From positions 1 to 21,510 of the forward strand of contig CADCQR010000074.1 in NCBI GenBank assembly GCA_902803685.1: a DNA stretch of 21,510 nucleotides, in the 5' to 3' direction. Shown here piece after piece: positions 1 through 6,410 of the stretch. The stretch comes from an uncultured Erysipelotrichaceae bacterium. Its GTDB lineage: Bacteria; Bacillota_I; Bacilli_A; RF39; UBA660. The position numbers and the translations under genes were made by a program. A model generated the notes under the pieces. The model made no database searches and was not told the origin of the DNA. It saw only the letters and a list, made by a program, of their open reading frames with translations. The number at the start of each line of letters is the position of its first letter. Position 1 is the stretch's first letter.

Positions 1-61
1 ACTATTCTTAATTTGATTATTGTATAAAAAACAAATAAAAAAATATGGAAAAAACCTAAAC

Positions 62-301
62 TCAAAAGTATTTATTCTTATAAAGTAGTATAATATCTTG
101 TAAAATGGATTTATCTAATGCTTTTGCGGGCATATGTCCTCGATTTCCGTGGGCAAAACTAGATTTTCCGTTTTTTCTATATTTGATTATTAAACGATTT
201 ATTTGTCGTTCTGTAATACCTAGTTTTAAAGCAGCACGTTTTTTATTGCCGTTATGTTCAACTAGTTCTTTGATAACTTCATATTTATTTTTTTCATTCA
301 T
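62..301 (-). pseudogene. IS1202-like (ISNCY) transposase, N-terminal remnant
   Basis: Encodes the N-terminal helix-turn-helix part of a transposase. The visible signature is the stretch reading NKKRAALKLGITERQINRLI followed by a HGNRG-type motif, which I associate with IS1202/ISNCY family transposases. It has under 90 residues where a complete enzyme has several hundred, so the catalytic DDE domain is missing. It stops at a TGA just after the YKNKYF residues. Inserting one base there would let reading continue in a family-like way, so a frameshift is likely. An in-frame ATG exists at 322, but the ATG at 301 is preceded by AGAAAGG at suitable spacing and fits the family start better. The element may extend beyond the window's left edge. 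Confidence 0.7.
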
Positions 302-324
302 TCTTAATTCAACCTTTCTCATAA

Positions 325-339
325 GTCACTTCAAGTGAC
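325..339. repeat. 7-bp inverted repeat upstream of the transposase remnant
   Basis: GTCACTT, one C, then AAGTGAC form a perfect 7-bp inverted repeat between the transposase remnant and position 340. Near-repeats TTAGGACATT (351-360) and TTAAGACATT (376-385) follow. These may be end sequences of the insertion element; no clear target-site duplication is visible. Confidence 0.45.
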
Positions 340-430
340 ATATTAATATATTAGGACATTTTCAAACGATAACACTTAAGACATTATAATAAATTAATCA
401 TAATGTGTTAAAATGAAAGACTTACTATCC

Positions 431-458
431 TTGAATTTATTTTTTTTCTTGATATAAT
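431..458 (+). promoter_or_regulatory. sigma-A type promoter for the M3-like peptidase
   Basis: A TTGAAT -35 (431-436) and a perfect TATAAT -10 (453-458) are separated by 16 bp. Transcription would start near 465, about 20 bp before the ATG at 485. Confidence 0.65.
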
Positions 459-484
459 ATCAATTGTTATATGTGGGGGGTATT

Positions 485-1618
485 ATGTCGGTTAATGATA
501 TTCAAGAACTTAATAAAAGAATTAAAGTAGCGCGAGAACAATATGCAAATTCTAAGAGTTGGGACGAAATTGTAGCACTAATTGACTATATTGAGACTTT
601 ATGTAGTGTTAGAAATTCTAAGTTAGGATGTATAGGAAAGATACTTCCAGCATGTAAGTTTGAAGCTAGTTATTATGAAAAATATTTACAAAAAACAGGT
701 TTTGCTGAAAAAAGAATGTTAAGAAATTTTGTTTTGAATAAACAATTTCATGTGGATTATATGAATGAAATTCTAGGTGGTATAGAAAATGATTTGTTAT
801 CTTCAAATGATGTTAGTAGTAATCATAGTGTTTTTTCAAAAGCTGATTTTTTTACTATATTCCACGATTTTACAAAAAGTATATCTTTGGATAAGCTGTT
901 TGATAAACTTGTTACAGAAAGAAGACTTCACACATTTACTAGAGGGGCATTTGATGATTTATTAGCGTTTATGACATATAATCCTTTAAATAAAGATAGT
1001 GATATTTTTGTTGGTGATCTTAAATTTGATATCAATGCTATGACAACTTTAGCTCATGAGTTTGGCCATGTTTATGATTTTTATAATTTTGATGAATCTG
1101 TAGGAAAATACAATCGTTATTTTTATGAATCATTTTTTGATGAAACTATTTCTAAATTATTTGAATTACTTTTTTTTGATTATATGATTAAAAGTAACAT
1201 TTTTCTTGACGAGGTAAAATTTGAACAAAGTGAATTTGATTTCATTAATTATACTTATATTTTGGCTTCATATATTATTGGATTATTACCTGATAACTTG
1301 CTTCTTGATGGAGAATACAAGCGTTTAACTAAAAAAGATTTGTATCATCTTGTGAAAGGTTATTTTGCTGATAAAAAGTCACTTAAAGATTTTTTAAGTG
1401 AGTGTAGTGGTATTAATGTTGTAACTGATTGTACATATGCTTATGGTAGTATTTTATCAAGTTTTTTAAAAGATTCTGTTGATCAGGATGGCTTTTCGAA
1501 CGAATTGATGGATTCTTTTATGAAAAATCGTAGCGGTTTGTTTTCAGAAAGGTTTTTAAGGCAATGGGATATGAGTCCCGATAAGTATATAAAATTACGT
1601 CATAAACAATTAAAATAG
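485..1618 (+). CDS. Compact M3-type (oligoendopeptidase-like) zinc metallopeptidase
   Basis: Predicted cytosolic zinc metallopeptidase of 377 residues that would cleave peptides. The active site is clear: HEFGH at residues 191-195 supplies two histidine ligands and the catalytic Glu192. FDE at 218-220, 25 residues later, gives the likely third ligand, Glu220, as in gluzincins of the M3 family (PepF, thimet). PepF-type enzymes are usually about 600 residues, so this is a short member, with the N-terminal domain reduced. There is no signal peptide. The reading frame can be extended to a TTG at 464, but ATG 485 is preceded by GGGGGG at 475-480 and is the better start. It has its own promoter and is a single gene; the downstream operon has a separate promoter. 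The family call is good; the substrate is unknown. Confidence 0.75.
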   Translation: MSVNDIQELNKRIKVAREQYANSKSWDEIVALIDYIETLCSVRNSKLGCIGKILPACKFEASYYEKYLQKTGFAEKRMLRNFVLNKQFHVDYMNEILGGIENDLLSSNDVSSNHSVFSKADFFTIFHDFTKSISLDKLFDKLVTERRLHTFTRGAFDDLLAFMTYNPLNKDSDIFVGDLKFDINAMTTLAHEFGHVYDFYNFDESVGKYNRYFYESFFDETISKLFELLFFDYMIKSNIFLDEVKFEQSEFDFINYTYILASYIIGLLPDNLLLDGEYKRLTKKDLYHLVKGYFADKKSLKDFLSECSGINVVTDCTYAYGSILSSFLKDSVDQDGFSNELMDSFMKNRSGLFSERFLRQWDMSPDKYIKLRHKQLK

Positions 1619-1640
1619 AATGTGATTATGTGTTCTTTTT

Positions 1641-1677
1641 TGTCAAATTTGACATAAGTTTAAAAAAATGATATAAT
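1641..1677 (+). promoter_or_regulatory. Consensus promoter overlapped by a 14-bp palindrome (putative operator)
   Basis: A perfect TTGACA (1649-1654) and a perfect TATAAT (1672-1677) are separated by 17 bp, with transcription predicted near 1684. A perfect palindrome, TGTCAAATTTGACA, occupies 1641-1654 and ends exactly at the last base of the -35 box. A dimeric repressor could therefore block RNA polymerase here. The promoter is seen directly; the operator role is inferred from position and symmetry. It drives the histidine leader and the 1895-4992 operon. Confidence 0.75.
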
Positions 1678-1702
1678 TTGCTCAGTTGGAGGAGAGATTA
1701 TT

Positions 1703-1771
1703 ATGTTTAAATTATTAACAAATAAATTTAATCATCATCATAATAGTCTGCACTTGTTAATACGACATTAG
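1703..1771 (+). CDS. Histidine-rich leader peptide (22 aa)
   Basis: A 22-codon reading frame starts 20 bp after the predicted transcription start. It has a strong GGAGGAG ribosome site ending 6-8 bp before the ATG. Five of 22 residues are histidine: three consecutive CAT codons at 1733-1741, CAC at 1751 and CAT at 1766 as the last sense codon before TAG. It lies just before alternative RNA hairpins and an intrinsic terminator, and the operon it leads contains a HisRS-like gene. This is the classical layout of an amino-acid attenuation leader, in which ribosome stalling at histidine codons senses uncharged tRNA-His. The frame, codon content and ribosome site are seen directly; the sensing role is inference. 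Confidence 0.75.
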   Translation: MFKLLTNKFNHHHNSLHLLIRH

Positions 1772-1868
1772 ATTTGTTGTAGGTACAAGTGCTATTTGTA
1801 GTGCTTGTACCTAGCATAATGCAAATAATCTCTATTATGCTACTGCAAGCACGCAGTGGCATTTTTTT
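1750..1868 (+). promoter_or_regulatory. Transcription attenuator with competing hairpins
   Basis: Four alternative pairings can be read off. A:B pairs 1750-1757 (inside the leader peptide's histidine codons) with 1785-1792, 8 bp perfect. B:C pairs 1781-1794 with 1799-1812, 14 bp with two G-U pairs and a 4-nt loop. D pairs 1812-1820 with 1834-1842, 9 bp, starting where B:C ends. The terminator pairs 1838-1846 with 1853-1861. A:B excludes B:C, and D excludes the terminator because they share 1838-1842. The C strand (1801-1809) can also pair over 9 bp with 1844-1852, which is the terminator's 5' arm and loop. Ribosome position on the leader peptide could choose among these folds. Which state gives readthrough is not settled by inspection. 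Confidence 0.7.
1838..1868 (+). terminator. Intrinsic terminator within the leader
   Basis: The stem TGCTACTGC (1838-1846) pairs with GCAGTGGCA (1853-1861): 9 bp with one G-U pair and a 6-nt loop, followed by seven T residues at 1862-1868. It lies between the leader peptide and the first structural gene, so it would end transcription before the operon unless prevented. Confidence 0.8.
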
Positions 1869-1894
1869 GTAAAAAAATTAGATAGGAGATTATT

Positions 1895-2689
1895 ATGAGA
1901 GATATTAGTAGTTGTTGGATGGATAAAGACATTCAATATAAATATATAATAGAAAAATTAAAAAGAACAAAAAATGATATTTTAGAATTTGGCGAAGCTT
2001 ATGCTGAAATATTTAATGGGGCGCCTTTTTATGAAAGCTGGGATATAAAAAGCGCTAGAAAAGTATTGTTGTCATATTTAGATGATGATGCACTTGTATT
2101 ATCTTCACGGTACAAAGAAAAAATAATCGGCTTTTTGGTAGCTGTTGGTAAAGTTCCAGAAGAACAACAAAAATTTGTTCAATGTTTGGAAAATATAAAG
2201 TTTATTGAGGAGATAGGCGTTTTAAGTGATTTTAGAGGCAAAATGATTGCAAGTGAAATGATTAGAGTGCTTTTATTAGAGTATTTAAATACTGATGATA
2301 GATATATAGGATATCGTACTAATGCTATGCGATACTTTGCTGTTAATGATTCAGAAAGTTTTGAGAGCGCTCTTGCTAGAGTTCAAAAAGAAGACAGAAT
2401 AAAAAGAATGAGTGGAGAATCAATCTATATTCCGGAATTTAGCTATGATGAGAAGCAAGCATTTATAAATAAGTATATTGAGGTAATTAAAAATAGACCT
2501 GAATTGGATGTTTCAAACTCTAATGCTTTATTTAGGAGTATTTTTGGTGACATTGATTATAGTACGATTGATGGCAACTATTCTTTTCAAACTGATCCAA
2601 CTGGTGATGGTAATGATCGGATATTCCCTGTAATTGATTTATCAAAAAAAATTATATTAACTAGGGGAGGCAATATTAGTGGAAACTAG
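1895..2689 (+). CDS. GNAT-family N-acetyltransferase
   Basis: A 264-residue cytosolic protein of the GNAT superfamily, which transfers an acyl group from acyl-CoA to an amine. The acetyl-CoA loop is visible at residues 109-120 (VLSDFRGKMIAS, a version of the RxxGxG/A motif), after the strand EEIG at 105-108. The N-terminal part carries a FNGAPFYESW stretch resembling the FNxxPW region of several GNATs. The C-terminal 120 residues, after about 145, are not diagnostic. It is the first gene of the operon behind the histidine attenuator, with AGGAG at 1884-1888. Its stop overlaps the next gene by 11 bp, so the two are probably translationally coupled. The acceptor substrate cannot be told from sequence; a histidine derivative is a guess from context only. 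Confidence 0.7.
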   Translation: MRDISSCWMDKDIQYKYIIEKLKRTKNDILEFGEAYAEIFNGAPFYESWDIKSARKVLLSYLDDDALVLSSRYKEKIIGFLVAVGKVPEEQQKFVQCLENIKFIEEIGVLSDFRGKMIASEMIRVLLLEYLNTDDRYIGYRTNAMRYFAVNDSESFESALARVQKEDRIKRMSGESIYIPEFSYDEKQAFINKYIEVIKNRPELDVSNSNALFRSIFGDIDYSTIDGNYSFQTDPTGDGNDRIFPVIDLSKKIILTRGGNISGN

Positions 2690-3719
2690 GCAGATATTAA
2701 GAGATTTAGTTAATTTCAATACAATCAATGATTATGATAATAAGAAAATTATTAATTATATTGAAAAATATTTAAATAATATTGGATTTATAACTGAATA
2801 TAAAAGTAAAAACCTTGTAATGAGTATTAATGATAATTGTCCTATTGGTTTTTTAGGCCATACGGATACTGTTTCTTATTCTGATGAATGGACAGTTAAG
2901 CCATTTTCTTTAAAAGAACGTGGTAATAAGTTATATGGCTTGGGTGTGTGTGATATGAAAGGATCTATTGCAACCATGCTTTCTGTTGTTGCCCAAATAG
3001 ATTGGAGTAAAAAATCAAAGGGTATTAAGTTGTTTTTTACATTTGATGAAGAGATTGGCTTTTCTGGTATAACTGAGTTAATTAAAAGTGAAATGAAATT
3101 TCCAAATTATATGATAATTGGTGAACCTACGAATAATGAAATAGTTAATGCTAGTAAAGGGTTGTTAGAATTAAAAGTCTCTTTTCGTGGAGTATCTTCG
3201 CACTCAAGTAAGCCAGAAGAGGGAGTTAATGCAATTGAAAATTGTATTGCCTTTATACAAAAAATGCAGAATTTATACGTTGAGTTAAAAAAAGAGGTTA
3301 TTGAGTCAAAGGCTATTACTATGAACATTGGTTTAATAAGCGGCGGTACTAGTATTAATATTGTACCGAATTACTGTGAGGTTTGTATTGATTTTAGAAC
3401 GATAACTAAGTATCAGAATGAATTTATAGTAAAACAAGTAGAAAGTATATTACAAGACTTTGATGCTAAGTTTGAAGTTATTAGTAATATAAGGCCATTT
3501 CAAAATAATGCTGAGAAAATTAATATGAGTGACTTTATTTCTGAAGCTAGTTTTATTGATTCTGAAAATAAATATATTTTAGGAGTTGGTCCAATAACGG
3601 CACATAAAGCAGATGAATTTATAACCATAAGTAGTCTAGAGAAGCTAGAAAAGCAATATCTAAATATGATAGAAGAAAAATTAAATGAGGTGGATATTTA
3701 TGAAGATACAAAATGTTAG
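2679..3719 (+). CDS. M20-family metallohydrolase, ArgE-like N-acyl amino acid deacylase or dipeptidase
   Basis: A 346-residue enzyme of the M20 family, which hydrolyses N-acyl amino acids or dipeptides with two metal ions. The expected residues are present: GHTDT with His61 and Asp63, CDMKG with bridging Asp92, DEE with Glu124 (base) and Glu125, GEPT with Glu149, the lid-domain SSHSS with His175, and a C-terminal TAHKADE supplying the last histidine. The GLGVCDMKGS and GEPT contexts resemble acetylornithine deacetylase (ArgE) more than carboxypeptidase G2. The start is GTG at 2679 with AGGGGAGG at 2663-2670. It overlaps the acetyltransferase gene upstream and the HisRS-like gene downstream by 20 bp. 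No arginine-biosynthesis neighbours are present, so an ArgE role in arginine synthesis is unlikely. A plausible substrate is an N-acyl-histidine or a His-containing dipeptide, which is inference. Confidence 0.8.
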   Translation: METRQILRDLVNFNTINDYDNKKIINYIEKYLNNIGFITEYKSKNLVMSINDNCPIGFLGHTDTVSYSDEWTVKPFSLKERGNKLYGLGVCDMKGSIATMLSVVAQIDWSKKSKGIKLFFTFDEEIGFSGITELIKSEMKFPNYMIIGEPTNNEIVNASKGLLELKVSFRGVSSHSSKPEEGVNAIENCIAFIQKMQNLYVELKKEVIESKAITMNIGLISGGTSINIVPNYCEVCIDFRTITKYQNEFIVKQVESILQDFDAKFEVISNIRPFQNNAEKINMSDFISEASFIDSENKYILGVGPITAHKADEFITISSLEKLEKQYLNMIEEKLNEVDIYEDTKC

Positions 3720-4992
3720 AGGGGGATTTGACTTTTTGCCGAAAGAACAAAGAGTAAGAAATTATATACGTAATGTTTTAATAAAAGTCTTTGAAGAATA
3801 CGGCTTTAAATCTATAGAAACACCTATATTGTGTTATTATGATATGTTAAGTGATAAATATGATGAAAATAATGACATTTTGAAAGAAATATATAGGTTA
3901 AAAGATCAAGGAAATCGAGATTTGGGGTTGAGATATGATTTGACTGTTCCTTTTGCCAAGTTTATTGCTTTAAATAAAAATAAAATATCTTTTCCCTTTA
4001 GAAGATATGAGATTAATAAGGTCTTTAGAGATGGACCGGTTAGGGTAGGGAGAGATAGAGAGTTTACTCAATGTGATGCAGATGTTGTCGGTATTAATGG
4101 TCAATATGTAGAAGCTGAATTATTGTCTTTGTACGTTAGAGCATTTAGTAAGCTTAATATTGATATAGTTATAAAATATAATAATAGAAATTTAATGAGT
4201 GGTTTAATTATGGAAAGTGGTGTTCCAGAGAATCTAGTATCTAATGTTACTACAATACTTGATAAAAAAGATAAAATGACCAATAAAGAGATTGATGCTC
4301 TATTATTTGAAATCGGGTTAAATGATTATCAAATTGATAATATAAATAATTATTTTTATATGAGTCTGGGTGAGTTGACTGAAAAATTTAAAGATTCAAA
4401 TAACGATAAGATTAAAGTAGGATTATGTGAAGTTAATCAATTAGTTAGTTATTTATCTGATATAGGTATTAATAATTATTGCGAATTCACCATATCGCTT
4501 GCTAGAGGACAGAATTATTATACTGGTAATGTTTTTGAGGTTTACGAAAAAAACGGTTTGATTAAGGGAAGTATCGGTGGTGGTGGTAGATATGATAAAA
4601 TAGTTGGCGATTTTATAGGCGATGGTAATGTATATCCAACTGTTGGAATTAGTTTTGGTTTATCTTCCATTTATGAGTTATTAAAAGATTCAAAAATATT
4701 TGCTGATAAGTCAGAGATAGATTTCTTTATAATTCCGTTAGATACTGAGTCAGAATCTTTGCAGCTTGCTAATAATATTAGAAATATGGGATATAATGTG
4801 GAAATAGATATGACGAAAAACAAAGTAAGAAAAAGTATGGAATACGCAAATAGAGAAAAAATTCCGTTTGTTATTGTATTAGGAAAAAAGGAAATTGATG
4901 AACAAAAATTTGATATAAAGAATATGTTGACCAGCGAAAAAATATCCATTTATTTTACTTCTTTAGGTAAAATAAAAGATTTAATCAATTGA
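3700..4992 (+). CDS. Histidyl-tRNA synthetase paralogue of the eukaryote-like type, altered motifs
   Basis: A 430-residue class II synthetase-like protein with a complete catalytic core and a C-terminal anticodon-binding-like domain (about 338-430). LRYDLTVPFAKF at 77-88 and RRYEINKVFRDGP with GRDREFTQCDAD at 101-128 (motif 2) match the eukaryote/archaeal-like HisRS form rather than the E. coli form. The histidine-A motif, normally RGLDYYTG, reads RGQNYYTG at 269-276, keeping the catalytic arginine but losing Leu-Asp. Motif 3 reads GISFGLSSIYELL at 316-328. The usual Glu-Arg pair is Ser-Ser, so the conserved motif 3 arginine that contacts ATP is absent. ATG 3700 is preferred over 3685 because GAGGTGG sits 7 bp before it. 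It ends with TGA. It could be a second HisRS, a regulatory paralogue like HisZ, or an amide-forming enzyme. Confidence 0.8.
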   Translation: MKIQNVRGGFDFLPKEQRVRNYIRNVLIKVFEEYGFKSIETPILCYYDMLSDKYDENNDILKEIYRLKDQGNRDLGLRYDLTVPFAKFIALNKNKISFPFRRYEINKVFRDGPVRVGRDREFTQCDADVVGINGQYVEAELLSLYVRAFSKLNIDIVIKYNNRNLMSGLIMESGVPENLVSNVTTILDKKDKMTNKEIDALLFEIGLNDYQIDNINNYFYMSLGELTEKFKDSNNDKIKVGLCEVNQLVSYLSDIGINNYCEFTISLARGQNYYTGNVFEVYEKNGLIKGSIGGGGRYDKIVGDFIGDGNVYPTVGISFGLSSIYELLKDSKIFADKSEIDFFIIPLDTESESLQLANNIRNMGYNVEIDMTKNKVRKSMEYANREKIPFVIVLGKKEIDEQKFDIKNMLTSEKISIYFTSLGKIKDLIN

Positions 4993-5064
4993 TATTATAT
5001 ATATTTTGTTGAATTATGGTTATTTTTATTTTATGTGTGCATATTAATTATTAGGTGATTAATA

Positions 5065-5520
5065 ATGTATATTGATATTAAAAGTATTACTAAATATATT
5101 TTGATTCCCCTAATTTTGGGGGCGCTAGCTGGTTTTTTGTCTGGAAGCTTTGGCGGTTATAAAGATATGGTAATGCCAAGTTTTGCGCCTCCTGGTATTT
5201 TATTTCCTATTGTTTGGAGTATATTGTATATATTAATGGGAGTATCAAGATATATCATTTCTCAAAAGGATAATAATAGCAGCGCCGTTAGTATATATAG
5301 ATTTCAATTAGGTGTTAATTTATTATGGAGTTTTTTCTTTTTTACTTTTAGATGGTATTTGTTTTCATTCTTGTGGATTATTTTATTAATAATTTTAGTA
5401 TTAATAATGATTAAAAATTTTTATAACCTTTCAAAGGTTGCTTCTTTTTTACAAATACCATATTTGGTTTGGATTGTTTTTGCATCTATACTTAATTTTT
5501 CCATATATTATTTAAATTAG
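5065..5520 (+). CDS. TspO/MBR family membrane protein
   Basis: A 151-residue integral membrane protein with five hydrophobic segments. The family signature is clear: SFAPPGILFPIVWSILYILM at about residues 37-56 matches the tryptophan-rich sensory protein (TspO/MBR) PPGxxFPxVWxxLYxLMG motif. The N-terminus also has the GxLxGFLSG pattern. Family members bind porphyrins and cholesterol-like ligands and are linked to stress responses or tetrapyrrole breakdown; the role here is unknown. The ribosome site is TTAGGTGATT, about 8 bp before ATG. It lies 72 bp after the HisRS-like gene with no clear terminator between them, so it may be read with that operon. A good terminator follows at 5598. Confidence 0.85.
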   Translation: MYIDIKSITKYILIPLILGALAGFLSGSFGGYKDMVMPSFAPPGILFPIVWSILYILMGVSRYIISQKDNNSSAVSIYRFQLGVNLLWSFFFFTFRWYLFSFLWIILLIILVLIMIKNFYNLSKVASFLQIPYLVWIVFASILNFSIYYLN

Positions 5521-5597
5521 TTCATATTAAATAAATAAAAAAGTGGAGAAGAACTGGTTTGATAAATTTCTATATTAAATAAAAAGTTCTAAGCATG

Positions 5598-5630
5598 ACT
5601 ACATCGATAATTTGTTGGTGTAGTTTTAGT
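5598..5630 (+). terminator. Intrinsic terminator after the TspO gene
   Basis: ACTACATCGA (5598-5607) pairs with TTGGTGTAGT (5615-5624), 10 bp with two G-U pairs and a 7-nt loop, followed by a T-rich run. It separates the TspO gene from the transposase remnants on the other strand. Confidence 0.6.
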
Positions 5631-5643
5631 TTATTTTTAATTT

Positions 5644-5904
5644 TTATGCTATTATTGTAGTATAAAAATTTGTGTACTTGATTTTTAAATCAATTTCCTT
5701 AATTTGTAATTCATTGAGAGATTTTGGATCGGCTCTCTCAATGAAATCTTTAAACTGGCCTTTGAGTGTTTCTATCCAATGATTGTGTGTATATGTATAA
5801 GGTGCTGACATGCTTGGCGTTAGATTCACCTCAGCGGTTTTTGTTTCGTATATTCCGCTCTTATACATTCCTCCTCTATCTGAATGTAATATCATATTAT
5901 TCAA
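5644..5904 (-). pseudogene. IS3-family OrfB transposase, C-terminal remnant
   Basis: About 86 residues of the IS3 OrfB (rve integrase) catalytic core survive. The N-terminal LHSDRGGMYKSG segment is the family LHSDQGxQY motif carrying the second catalytic Asp. THNHWIETLKGQFKDF corresponds to the NxxxExFxxxLKxE region with the last catalytic Glu. The end reads out of frame: shifting one base near 5650 gives a YYNN run, matching the family's YYNxxR ending. It has no first catalytic Asp and no OrfA, so it is inactive. It belongs with the OrfA start at 6245-6316 as two ends of one decayed element. Confidence 0.75.
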
Positions 5905-6015
5905 TTTATAATTACTTTTATTTAATAATTGTAAATTATATTCAATAAAGGTATTATATAGTTATTTTCCTATACAAGATATTAGTATTTCTGAACTATA
6001 GGCACCTATGAAAAA

Positions 6016-6203
6016 TTATATATTTTGTTTTCCACCTAGTTCTAAATTTACTTCAATGGTATCAGTGAATATAACTTTATAAATGTCATCTACGCTTATA
6101 TTTTCAGCTAGTTTTCATATGTATATTTGGTTTCATTATCTTTTGTAATAACTGTATATTTTCCTTTGTTTTTATTTTTCTTTTTAACGTCAGGTCGTTT
6201 CAT
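6016..6203 (-). pseudogene. Frameshifted small reading frame between IS3 remnants
   Basis: From ATG at 6203 the frame runs about 31 codons (beginning MKRPDVKKKNKNKGKYTVIT) to a TAG in the GAAAACTAGCTG context. A one-base shift there restores an open frame that continues AENISVDDIYKVIFTDTIEV to a TAA at 6016-6018. The joined product of about 62 residues has ordinary protein composition and does not look like IS3 OrfA or OrfB. I do not recognise the family. The single frameshift suggests a recently inactivated gene or a decayed passenger gene. Confidence 0.45.
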
Positions 6204-6244
6204 AATTTTACATTATACTAAGAAAGACATACAACAAGTAATAA

Positions 6245-6316
6245 CTAATTCTCTAAAACCATTTTAACGGCTTTAATTTTCTGCTCTCTAGAAAAATTTC
6301 TATACTCTCTTGCCAT
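6245..6316 (-). pseudogene. IS3-family OrfA transposase, N-terminal remnant
   Basis: A 23-codon frame starts MAREYRNFSREQKIKAVKMV and stops early at TAG. The basic (R/K)-x-(Y/F)-S-x-E-x-K-x-x-A-V-x-x-V pattern is the start of an IS3 OrfA helix-turn-helix protein. A good AAGGAG ribosome site lies just before ATG, so this is the true 5' end of the element. The rest of OrfA and the front of OrfB are deleted between here and 5904. The stretch 5905-6310 otherwise holds only the frameshifted frame at 6016-6203. Confidence 0.65.
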
Positions 6317-6347
6317 ATTAATTCTCCTTTCTTAAATTTTAACATAT

Positions 6348-6385
6348 AAAAAATCTACACACTTTTTATTTTGCGTAGATTTTTT
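6348..6385. terminator. Bidirectional terminator after the minus-strand secreted protein gene
   Basis: AAAAAATCTAC (6348-6358) pairs with GTAGATTTTTT (6375-6385), 11 bp perfect with a 16-nt loop. The A and T runs on either side make it usable in both directions. It follows the minus-strand gene that ends at 6411. Confidence 0.6.
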
Positions 6386-6410
6386 CAAATCACTTCTCTA
6401 ATCAGCTTTT

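Noticed and set aside
105..338. Plus-strand 77-codon frame opposite the transposase remnant
   Set aside because: Its product is a hydrophobic shadow sequence with no ribosome site. The minus strand encodes a recognisable transposase helix-turn-helix.
1640..1890. T-box riboswitch for histidine
   Set aside because: There is no AGGGUGG-type T-box bulge, no UGGNACC antiterminator core and no Stem I specifier layout. The leader instead has a translated His-rich peptide and competing hairpins.
2679..3719. ArgE of an arginine-biosynthesis pathway
   Set aside because: The motifs resemble ArgE, but no arg genes are near and the operon is behind a His leader, so a specific ArgE call is not supported.
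3700..4992. HisZ (ATP phosphoribosyltransferase regulatory subunit)
   Set aside because: The anticodon-binding-like C-terminal domain and motif 2 are complete, unlike typical HisZ, and no hisG or other his biosynthesis genes are nearby. A HisZ-like regulatory role is still mentioned as an option because of the altered motif 3.
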